From: Collodictyon triciliatum
Lineage: Eukaryota > CRuMs
DNA: 20,011 bases
Direction: 5' to 3'
NCBI GenBank assembly: GCA_043381765.1
Contig: JBHJMP010001269.1
Span: 1 to 20,011 of the forward strand
The translations under genes were made by a program, and so were the position numbers. The notes under the pieces were generated by a model. The model was not told where the DNA came from, ran no database searches, and was given only the letters and a program-made list of their open reading frames with translations. Shown one piece after another: positions 1-9,670 of the stretch. How positions within the stretch are numbered: the stretch's first letter is position 1; each line of letters begins with the position of its first letter.

Positions 1-773
1 AGTCTCAGTCTCAGTCTCAGTCTCAGTCTCAGTCTCAGTCTCAGTCTCAGTCTCAGTCTCAGTCTCAGTCTCAGTCTCAGTCTCATTCTCAGTCTCAGTT
101 TCAGTCTCAATCGCAGTCTCAATCTCATTCTCATTCTCAGTCTCAATTCCAATCTCAATCTCAATCTCAATCGCAATCGCAATCTCAATCTCAATCGCAA
201 TCGCAATCTCAATCTCAGTCTCAGTCCCAATCTCAATCTCAATCTCAATCTCAATCCCAAACTCAATCCCAATCTGAATCGCAATCTCAATCTCAATCGC
301 AATCGCAATCGCAATCGCAATCTCAGTCCCAGTCCCAGTCTCAGTCTCAGTCTCAGTCTCAGTCTCAATCTCAATCTCAATCTCAATCTCAATCTCAATC
401 TCAATCTCAGTCTCAGTCTCAGTCTCAGTCTCAGTCTCAGTCTCAGTCTCAATCTCAATCTCAATCTCAATCGCAATCGCAATCTCAGTCCCAACTACAA
501 TCTCAATCTCAGTCTCAGTCTCAGTCTCAGTCTCAATCTCAGTCTCAATACCAATCTCAATCTCAGTCTCAGTCCCAATCCCAATCTCAGTCTCAGTCTC
601 AGTCTCAGTCTCAATCTCAATCGCAATCGCAATCTCAATCTCAATCCCAATCTCAGTCTCAATCTCAATCCCAATCTCAATCTCAGTCTCAGTCTCAGTC
701 CCAGTCCCAATCCCAATCCCAATCCCAATCGCAGTCTCAATCCCAATCTCAATCGCAATCGCAATCTCAATCA
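1..773 (+). repeat. Translated hexanucleotide array encoding Ser-Gln dipeptides
   Basis: Degenerate tandem copies of TCT-CAG, read in the frame that starts at base 3, encode about 257 alternating Ser and Gln residues inside the first gene. The first 80 bases are nearly perfect; later copies vary mostly at third codon positions (TCT/TCC/TCG, CAA/CAG). The few replacements include His, Phe, Thr, Glu, Leu and Tyr. No in-frame stop occurs, although CAG to TAG or CAA to TAA needs only one change. The protein segment is probably an extended extracellular linker. Confidence 0.92.
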
Positions 774-3700
774 TTTTCTTTATCAGAGCAGACATCAACA
801 GAAAAATGCTTCGCTGTTCCAGTATTTGCAGAGTACGATAGCATTCTTCCCAACATATCTATCAAGTTCAACTCATCTTACTCTATATCTATTAATAAGC
901 TGGAAAATTGTGAAAACTTTTTCTCTCCATCTACTTTGAGCCACCTTGGGCATGAGTCTCAGTGCTGGTGGTCAGCCTCTGATGTTATCAAAATAAGACC
1001 ACAAATGCCCGCTCCTTTGGGCACTCTGATTGGATTTTTACAATCATCTGTCATATGTTCTCAAACTGCTCAAACTTTCCCGTGCAGAGAAATCTTTGTA
1101 TACGGTTCATTGAAACTCGCTGCATCAAAACTTGTGAGACCAGTTGCAGTTATTAAATCTTATGATTTTGGAGAATGCACAGATCTTAAACTGGACGGCT
1201 CGTTGTCAATTAGTGGAGCCTTTGACCTGAAATACAATTGGAAATTGGAAAATGCAGATTATAATACTGTTTTTAGGGAGTTGTCTGATGAAATATTACG
1301 AATCAATGGATCTGAGGTTCTTATCAGTCGTGATAGTCCTCTGTTCATGAAATTGCCAATAAATGTGCCCATTACTATAGAGCTTACTGTTACAAATTTT
1401 TTCAATCAATTTGATACGGCGAGGAAAACTATAAGGAAACTCTCTGGGAACCCGCCTAAAATCGAATTCCCTTTGTCGAATCAAAGGACCGTGGACCCAT
1501 CTAAAACGAATATATTCAGCGTTTTAGTAGAAAGTTTCATGTGCGACAGAAGTCCCTCGCCAACTTCGACTCGATGGTTTATCAAAACATCTCAAAATGT
1601 TTCCCTATCAGATGTTGGAGTATCAGCGAATGAAATATCTCAAAAGACGATTGCACTTAAACCTGGCTCACTTCGGAGTTTTTTGAATGAAGACATCATA
1701 ATTGGGGTCATAGCGACCAACCTGAAGTCTCTTGAATCAGCCAACTCAAACTTTACGATATCTGTTAAACCAGGAGATTTATCATTGTTAATAACAGGCA
1801 CCAATCAAGACATAGGTATTTCTCAGCAGCACAAAATTATAATGAAAGTGATAGACCCTGCTAATATGGCGGAGCTCCCTATTTATGAATTGTCTTGTCA
1901 ACCTCCCAAAAATTTTACAATTAAAAAACTACAGTATGATGAAGTTGCGCTGGAAATAGCTCCAAATTCGCTGAATATAGGAAAATATCAATTTTTGTTA
2001 AGGGTAAAGAAATCAAACAGAGTTGTCACTTATAGGTTCTGGCTCAATATAGTCGACAGAGAGCCAATAATTTTGAATGTCGAGACAAATAAAAATACGC
2101 TATACTTTAACCCATTCAGTTCTCTTCAATTGAAAGTTACCCCAGTTAACGTCACTTCTAACAGTGTTAAGTATTTTTGGTATATTGATGGACTTCCACT
2201 AATCATGACTCTAAAAGCTCTCTCCTCCAAAAAAGGAGACATAACAAGTTTTCTTCCCGATTACTTTGCAGGCGGTCAAAAATATGTGGTCGGTGTCAAT
2301 GTGACTATGAATTCGCCTAAAAATGAGAGTTTGCGCTATGGTTATGCAGAAGTTGTGGTAAATGCTGTTCTTCCGCCACTAGGCGGAATCCTGACTTCGA
2401 GTCAAGTGGAAGGCACCTCACTCGTAACGCAATTTATTTTCACAACATCAAAATGGTCTGCAAGTGAGGATTCATCTCCGTTAACTTACGAATTTATGTA
2501 TTCAAAAAATGATGAACAATCAAAAGTTCTAATAAAATCATCATTCGATGCAAGAATATCCACGTATCTTCCAGTTGGTAACATAACAGTTTATGCTCGA
2601 GTCATAAACAAGTATGGAGCATTTTCAGATGTTTCTTTTATGGTTCGTGTATACGAGCCTGAGGATATACTGAACGCTCTTACTAATTTCGAATCACAAT
2701 ATAATCTCACGATGTCATCAAATGATGCATATGGACAAATTGAAGCCGCTGCGATGGTTTTGTCGTGCATAGGTTATTAATGTTTAAATTTTCTTTTTTT
2801 TCTCTTAATTATTATCACTCGGTTTTTTCCCTTCTGTATATATAAAAAAATAAAAAATATAGGTGATCATCTTAGCTCCACATATGAAGTTGAATTATCA
2901 CCAGAGATTAGGAGTCTTTCGACAAAATTGTTCGTGGATACATCAGATTCGTTAGATTCAGTGATTGTATCTGATAATATATTGCAAAGCTCTGGCTTAA
3001 TTTCATACACGACTCTTCAATTACTCAAGGATGATGTATCCATCGTTCAAAACATTACCACCTTTTCGAAAAAAATCATCGACTATGCAAAATCATTTCA
3101 AGAATCAGATAGTAGCGTCTCATCTAAAACCATAATGGTAATTGACATCATCATTATTATATTTATTATTCAGCCTGAAGAAAATCTAATACTAATTATA
3201 TAATCTCAGATGTTGACCAAGACTTCGGATGATGTAATATCCATCTCCAAAAGTAAAGGAACTCTTAAGTCTAGTTTGTTTACAACGCCATCTACGAAAT
3301 CTTTATTTATATCGGCGGTTGAGAACATAGCGTCAATCCAAGAGATTTCAGCATCGCAATTATCCGTCAATCAATATTTGCAAGAATCAAACAAGAACTA
3401 TAATGTCGATTTAATAAATGGTAAAAATTTTTCTTGTCTTCTAAATATACCACATCGATGACTTTGTTAAACTAATACATGTTCTCTCATATATTCGTAC
3501 TCCCTCAGCTGACACAGACCATCAGTCATCCGTGTTCATCGCCACCCAAGCATTCAATCTTACCCTCAAGTCTCCCTCAAGCTCCGCTCAAAACATTCCC
3601 TTCGCCTTCGTCTCCATGGAGGACGAGCTGGACGCAATCCTGTCATCAAATGATACAAGGTCTGTGACTTGATTTTATCTCACGCGTTCTTGTGACTAAT

Positions 3701-4415
3701 AGGATGCTCTTGACTTTTCAGCAGTCTCGTCTCCAGTATGTTCTTCTCTGTCGTGAAGATACTGGGCGATTACAATAGCACCAGTTCATACAACATCACG
3801 ACTTCCGCAATAGTTCAACACAACACCACCACGGGTAAGAAAGAGCTATTAGCATTCCAACGTGTGATTATGAGTAGGATTGATTCCACCATCACATAAC
3901 CGGTTGGATTGAATCATACACAATCGTTCATAGAAAAAATCGAATGCGTTGCGTGGAGCAAGTCTGCTGGAAAATGGGATACCACCACATGCACGACATC
4001 GGCAACACACAAGAACACCACATCATGCATCTGTCCTCCACGAGTCATCACAGCCATGAGAAAGTCTCTCACAATCGACACGTCTGATGCACAGGAGTCA
4101 TCCGGCGCAAGCGACACAGGCAGCCTTGCCATGAGCATCTTTGCAGGAGCGTTTGGATTTGTGTTGCTTGTGTCGGTGGTGGGATACCTGAGAATCCGAA
4201 GAAAGAGCAGGATGATAGAGAACATGCAGCAAGGTGGAGACCAAAGCGATGGCGCGATGAGCTCGATACACCTTCACGAGGCGTCACGACCACACTTCAA
4301 GGCGAGGCCGTCGAACGTGAATGTCCAAGCGAGCAGCAACCGGTTCAAGGCGAGCTTCGTGGTCACTCCAGCCATGGAGCGGGAGCTAGAAGAGATTTTC
4401 GACTCCATAGTCTAA
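1..4415 (+). CDS. REJ/PKD-like single-pass membrane protein with GPS-like motif (5' partial)
   Basis: The gene starts before the window. Exons inferred from open frames and GT-AG sites: 3-2772 (first full codon at 3), 2863-3137, 3210-3420, 3509-3659, 3722-3834 and 3934-4415. Phases match at every junction, giving 1333 codons plus TAA. Residues 1-257 of the visible part are Ser-Gln dipeptides. From about residue 375 a segment containing ECTDLKLDGSLS and a following Y-x-W matches the start of REJ (receptor for egg jelly) domains, and beta-rich, N-glycosylation-rich sequence continues for several hundred residues. Exons 4-5 look like the end of a GAIN domain. Exon 6 opens with C-x2-W-x6-W-x4-C-x11-C-x-C, the GPS pattern, at about residues 1177-1206. 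A hydrophobic helix at about 1238-1260, then RIRRKSR, gives one membrane span and a cytosolic tail of about 70 residues. The family acts in cell-surface adhesion or sensing (polycystin-1, egg-jelly receptors); its role here is unknown. No PLAT domain or channel is present. The signal peptide would lie outside the window. Confidence 0.83.
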
Positions 4416-4815
4416 GGACACACGCCTTCACGATGAATAAGATACGAACACGAGGTTTCAAGAGCCAACGGAATTAACCGTCTGAATGGAATTCATCCAG
4501 GAAAACAGAGGATAAAGAATGAATACAAAGGAATGGACGTCGTATTATGAAGCAAACCGATTACAAGCCTCTCTCACTAAGATATCGTGTCAGGAAAAAG
4601 GAAAAGAAAAGAAAGAAAAGAGAGAAAAGAAAGAAAAGAAAGAAAAGAAAGAAAAGAAAGAAAAGAAAGAAAAGAAAGAAAAGAAAAAAGAAAAGAAATG
4701 AAAGAAAAGAAAAGAAAAGAAAAGAAAAGAAAAGAAAAGAAAAGAGTCGCAGCACAAAGAAGCCTCCTTCTTACACAGCGCCACTGCTCCTCAAAAGCGC
4801 CCAAACCCCGCCTCC
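4416..4815. other. Intergenic gap between the REJ-like and SLC49-like genes
   Basis: This 400-base spacer holds the 3' untranslated part of the upstream gene and the promoter or leader of the downstream one. I see no canonical AATAAA close to the upstream stop; AATAAG occurs at about 4436. Its main content is the purine tract at 4593-4746. The open frames across that tract are artefacts of its composition. Confidence 0.6.
4593..4746 (+). repeat. Purine-only tract, AAAGAAAAG then AAAAG units
   Basis: About 150 bases of almost pure A and G on the + strand. The first part repeats a 9-base AAAGAAAAG unit and the last part a 5-base AAAAG unit. It ends about 70 bases before the ATG of the SLC49-like gene, so it may lie in that gene's promoter or 5' leader. 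A homopurine tract of this length could exclude nucleosomes or form a triplex; that is inference. Confidence 0.9.
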
Positions 4816-7800
4816 ATGGACACAGACACATGGGACACAGACCCGGACACGTGGCCCACTCGCGGCCCAACAATCCGCCCCGCCACGCCCGACTTTGTGA
4901 TAACACGCAACTCCCCACCCGAAACGCATCTGCGCGCAACCAGACTCGATCAAAGACTCGATCAAGGGCAAAGCAACACGTGGCACTTTCCCCAACCCAC
5001 ACGCGATCCAAACACTCCGCAAGCATATCACAGTCCTCAAAGCACTCCACGCCTCCGCTTCGCTCAAACAGACGCAGACTCTCCGCGCAGTTCCGCGCAC
5101 GAATCAGACTCGGATGTTCCGGTCATGCGATTGCCGCCTCCATCTCCAGAGGAATCCACTCTTGCAGAGTCCCCGCAGACCCGCCACTCTTTGCCTATCG
5201 CCATGAATTCTCTTCAGATCGACTTTGAACAGGCGTCTCAATCAGAAGATGCGTCCTCCTCTGCTGCAGCCGACTCTAATGCAGACCCACGCACGACAAA
5301 AGCAAATCCGATTCTTGGCGGAGCAACGCCACCGTTTCGTGGAGCCTACTTGAATGCGATGCAATACAACAGAATAGCGCCATTACATCACAGCAGTGCG
5401 TTGAATTATGACGATATCGATGATGAGAATAGCAGGCAGGATGTATATCTCACGCAGGTAGGATTATCGTCGCAGGTACAAGCAAATGCGCAAGGCACAT
5501 CCTCTTCCACAAGCTCGTATCAGCCTAGTCCTCGTGTGATGCCCATAGCCAACCATCACATGCCGACGCAAAAAGGCTTTATCGTCCCTATAGCCGATGC
5601 AGGTGCAAAGGCAAATCCAAAAATGTTGACACATGCCCAGTCCTTTTCCCAGCAAGAAAAAACAGTCCCGCTTTCAGAGTCTGGGCACTTATCGCAGACG
5701 ACGATTCGCCATGGCATTAAAGCAGAAGCGGAGCCAGAAGCTGCCTACGTCCAGCCAAATATGATGTCGTATCAGTCTTTTCGAGCGCGTTCGATCCAGC
5801 ACAAGAGTCCAGGTAGTGTCGCATCCACGTCGAAAGCACCGTCGGGTCCGATGGCCGGGGTGATGACTGTGACGTCGATTCCAAAGATACAGCAGAAACT
5901 CTTTTGGTGGTCGTGGGGAATGCAAATGTTTCTTTATGGCTTTGTGTGGTTCTCTTTTGCGCCGATTCATGACCGTTCGGAAGAGTTTTACACTGCCTCT
6001 GCATTTGATATCGATCTTATTAGTGTTTTGCATATGCTTGCATACATCCTAGTATTTCCTTTTGGTACATACGGATGTACATATCATCAGTACGATATTG
6101 TGGTATGTTTTAATCTCCATTCCCTCTGTCATACTTTTACGAGGGATTTTTAACACGAACCATACAACCATCTCTTTCACCCCCCTTTTTTCTTCTCAAT
6201 GACACTTTCTATTTTTCAAAAAATTATGCTTTCTAGTTATCAGATGAATATTTATGTGTAATTCTTTTTTTAAAACAATGTGTAGCTTGTAGTGTCCTCT
6301 GTGGGCCATACTGTGTGCGTTCTTATCAGGTACATGATTGGAGAAAATTCAACACAGTTTTGGATGGATTTTTTAGCGCAGTCAATCAGTGCACTTCTCT
6401 CAGTGTTTGTTCTGGATGGACATCTGAAAGCAACATCCTTGGTGAATATTTTACATTCAATATCTGTAGGCTTTTACTCTCATCCTACTCTCAGATTTGC
6501 CAAATCACAATGCAACAAATGGAAGCGTTTCTCTTGAATCATGAAAAAAATACACGTTGCTCAATTATCACGACTCCGTTTTTATTATAGTGGCTCGGAA
6601 GTAACAAGACAACAAAAGTGGGCACGGCCTTCTCCTTCGCGATGACTTTTGTGGGGATTGGCACTTCATTTTTTCTGTCACATCACTTGACAAAGTCAGA
6701 TCCCAACTTGTCAAAGTGGTTTATGGTTCAGCTGGCTATTGTTTGCCTGATTTCCTTCGCCAATTTGATACTTATACTGCATCGAAAGCTCCACCCATTT
6801 CGTGTCGAAAGCACTTGGTATAGTCCATAAATCGAATAGTCGTTCTTGTGCACTTTCAAAAAAAAATATGAAAAATAGCTATGATACACCCTAACGGTTT
6901 TTTATATTACTTTGTGCCTTGCAAATAACTTCCATGCTTATATTTTCCTCATTTAACATTTCAAATAGGAAGTTGGATGCAAATTACTCGCAGTATGGTC
7001 TGTTTCTGAAACAAAAGAAAACTGTGAAGGCCACACTAATTTTTTCCATCGATTTTTCCGTTGTTATGTCATTCTTGATCCTTATTGATGATATTCTACT
7101 GGATGAAAATCTCCGCGAGGTACAGCCTAAACAAAATTTATAAACTATGATATTGCTCTCATGTATTAAAATGGTGCATAATTGACTTATTTGTATTTTC
7201 GCATGCCATTATTACTAGGACTCTGCATGGAAACTAGGGTTGATTTTTTGTATCGCAGCCTTCGCCTCCTCTGTTTTTGTCAGTTATGCTGCTGGAATAC
7301 TGGATGCCATTCGCTGGCTGAATTTCATTTGCATTTTTATATTCACGTAAGAAATAATGACCATGTCTAGTGGGTTAATATTGAACTCTGTTGAAACCTG
7401 ATGTCTAAATTTTATCGCAAGAAAGTCAGAACTCCTCTATCTATTCCTTTTTATAAAATAAATCATCCCGCGCATCCCAGATGTACTCTGCTATGGTTCA
7501 ATTTGATTCATAAGAATTCTTCTCGAATCCACATGGAGGTTTGTATTGCGTTCATGGGCTTCTTTGGTGCAGCTGCTCTTCCGTCTTTGGAGGTATTTTT
7601 TTTATTATTATATCCCTGAATTGTTTAATGTTGTCCATGGTGAAATTGTTTGAACACTGAGGCACCCAATCCTTTCATAAAATCGTCCCTTGACCTATAT
7701 CATGATGCCAATCTCTTCCTCTTTTCCTTTTTAATTAGCGCCAATTTTTTATGATTAGTTTATGTATGACTTCAAAATAATAGCTTGCGTGTTAATTACG

Positions 7801-8856
7801 CATGAATGATTTTAAGGTTCGGCAGTTTGAAACAAGAGGGGCGATGTGCGAACGGTTCACAGTTACCATTCTGTGGTTTTTCGCTTCCATTTTCACTGCA
7901 GGGATAGTGCTAATTTTCAACGCAGTCAAAAAGTCGCACACAGTATCAGATTCAGTAGACATCATTCTCTGGACAATGTTTTCTCTTTTGTGTACAGCTT
8001 CCTTCCTGTCCTTTTTCTCTCGCTCTGAAACGTCTCTGCGCCCAGTCATTTCAAATCGCAACCTTCAAAGTGAGCTTTTTTTTTCCCCAATACGTAATCA
8101 ATCTTCACTCAGAAAGAAAGGTTGTGCATGAGCTATTTCATCAATTTTTTATTTTATTTTTTGCATGGGGATGAAATGATCCCATCATCATTTTCACCAA
8201 GGTGCTAAAGCTAGCCCTTAAGCATGAGAGTTTAACGTTCGATTCACTTTTCATTCTTGTAATCACCCCCAGACTACCAACCATCGGGCTATCTGTCGCG
8301 CGCGCTCTCCATGACTTCGATCCACAATGCAGCAAACACAACAGAGGATGGGTCCAGCGTCTATGTGACCAAAAACCTAAAAACACCGTCGTTTCTAACA
8401 GAGGGCGCACTTCACCAAAACACCGACCCCAACACTAGTCTCTCGCACGCTCATAATGTGGACATATTCGAAGGTAGACACACGACACATCAAACTGGGC
8501 CGAATTCCCAGCAAAGACAGGAGAACCTCCGAGGAGCCAATCCGATTGCCGACCAAAGCCTGCTCCACCAACCGGATGAATTCACGGATTTAAACATCTC
8601 CAGAGGCGCCGGAGTTCGTCACACGGGAGCATTTCCCAGCGTTCGAGGAGATTACAGCACAGGCGAAGGCGGCCAGATTCAACGCGCAGTCATCAGCCCG
8701 TCCATCAGCCCGATAAGGAGCAGCCAGGACACATATGGACGCGTCAACCCAATCATCTCGTCGGGAAACAGGTCATCGGCCTTGCTGAACAGAACCGCCC
8801 ACTCATCGCTCCATCGCCAGGAACCGAGCCCCTATGCCGCGCCAGGCTCATTCTAA
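4816..8856 (+). CDS. Major-facilitator carrier, SLC49/FLVCR-like, with long N- and C-terminal tails
   Basis: Eight exons: 4816-6102, 6286-6441, 6591-6817, 6969-7119, 7219-7346, 7481-7592, 7826-8069 (or from 7817) and 8273-8856. All phases match, giving 962 (or 965) residues and a TAA stop. The ATG at 4816 (CTCCATGG) is the first in the frame. Residues 1-355 are polar and Ser/Gln-rich with no recognised domain. Residues about 356-765 contain 12 hydrophobic helices. SLC49 resemblance: a Trp in helix 1 (GFVWFSF, Trp378), SVLHMLAYILVFP in helix 2, WLGSNKTTKVGTAFSF before helix 5 (family WFGANE-type motif), and GFFGAAALPSLE before helix 11 (family GFF-x-TGYLPLGFE). The last 195 or so residues are hydrophilic. 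The family carries choline, ethanolamine or haem-related substrates across plasma or organelle membranes. Substrate here is not determinable. Animal members have about 480-555 residues, so the tails nearly double the length. The fold is more certain than the subfamily. Confidence 0.85.
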
Positions 8857-8857
8857 C

Positions 8858-8891
8858 CCATCAAAAAATCCATCAAAAAATCCATCAAAAA
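8858..8891 (+). repeat. Three copies of a 12-base CCATCAAAAAAT unit
   Basis: Starting two bases after the TAA of the SLC49-like gene, CCATCAAAAAAT is repeated about three times in tandem. It lies in the 3' untranslated region. Confidence 0.8.
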
Positions 8892-8922
8892 AAGAAAAAA
8901 GGATGGAGCAAAATGGCTGTGA

Positions 8923-8928
8923 AATAAA
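8923..8928 (+). terminator. Candidate poly(A) signal AATAAA of the SLC49-like gene
   Basis: Canonical AATAAA 67 bases downstream of the TAA stop. A second overlapping pair of AATAAA hexamers lies at 9174-9183 and could serve as an alternative. Confidence 0.5.
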
Positions 8929-9356
8929 TTCCGCAAATGGAAGAAGTCTGTGCCCGATACAAACATTCAAATTTTTGAAATGCTCGGCTGCCACTGCACA
9001 GCTTTCGAATCGCCTGCCTCCAACCACAAAAGCAATGCGGCCTCCACCGAAGCAAACACACGGCAGACAAAAGCAAAGGCGCGGCGTTGCATAATAATTC
9101 TCAAGGAAGAGTCAGACTCGCGCAACTATGATGTGGTAAAAAAAGAAGAAGAAAAAAAAAAGAGAGAAGGCTGAATAAATAAACTAGTTGGACGTTCATA
9201 TTTGCCGGTTTCCCCTTATCTTTGATTTGTCCTTTCAATCGCAAACCGACGGCACGGAAGAGGAAGGCATAACGCAGGGATTCGTCCGCTGTTTGTTGGA
9301 CAAGCAGGCTACGAAACTCACACAGCAAACGCGCTGCCATCTTTGCCCCTGTGGGG

Positions 9357-9587
9357 ATGAGCAGCTTCGGAGTCATTGTGCTCATCGGCGTTTCAGGCCA
9401 AGATCTGAAGGAGTTTCCTCTCTGCACCGAAACTTGCTCGTTCGGACGGTATTATTCTGACCTTGTTGGATTGCTCTATCTTTTCTTTACTCTTTTTTTT
9501 ATCTGGCCCCCGTGTTCCTTCGCTATCGCCAAGGGACTTTCCCTGCTCGCATTCCTTATTGTACAGGTGTTTTATTTATGTATTTGT

Positions 9588-9670
<83 letters not shown>

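Larger units (their letters stand above)
8857..9356. other. Intergenic gap before the Ki-67-like gene
   Basis: A 500-base spacer between two tandem genes. It holds three copies of a 12-base CCATCAAAAAAT unit at 8858-8891, poly(A)-signal candidates, and an A/G-rich stretch at about 9136-9170. The short open frames in it have no recognisable product. The promoter of the Ki-67-like gene should lie here, but I see no clear TATA box. Confidence 0.5.

Noticed and set aside
495-770. Minus-strand open frame of alternating Arg/Leu and Gly/Leu
   Set aside because: It is the antisense of the Ser-Gln array. Variation fits the + strand Ser-Gln frame, not this one.
1-773. Regular spacing at the window start as a CRISPR array
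   Set aside because: It is a 6-base tandem repeat without spacers, in a eukaryotic gene.
4547-5228. Lys-Glu/Lys-Arg open frames over the purine tract
   Set aside because: They stay open only because A/G sequence cannot form many stops, and they run into other frames of the SLC49-like exon.
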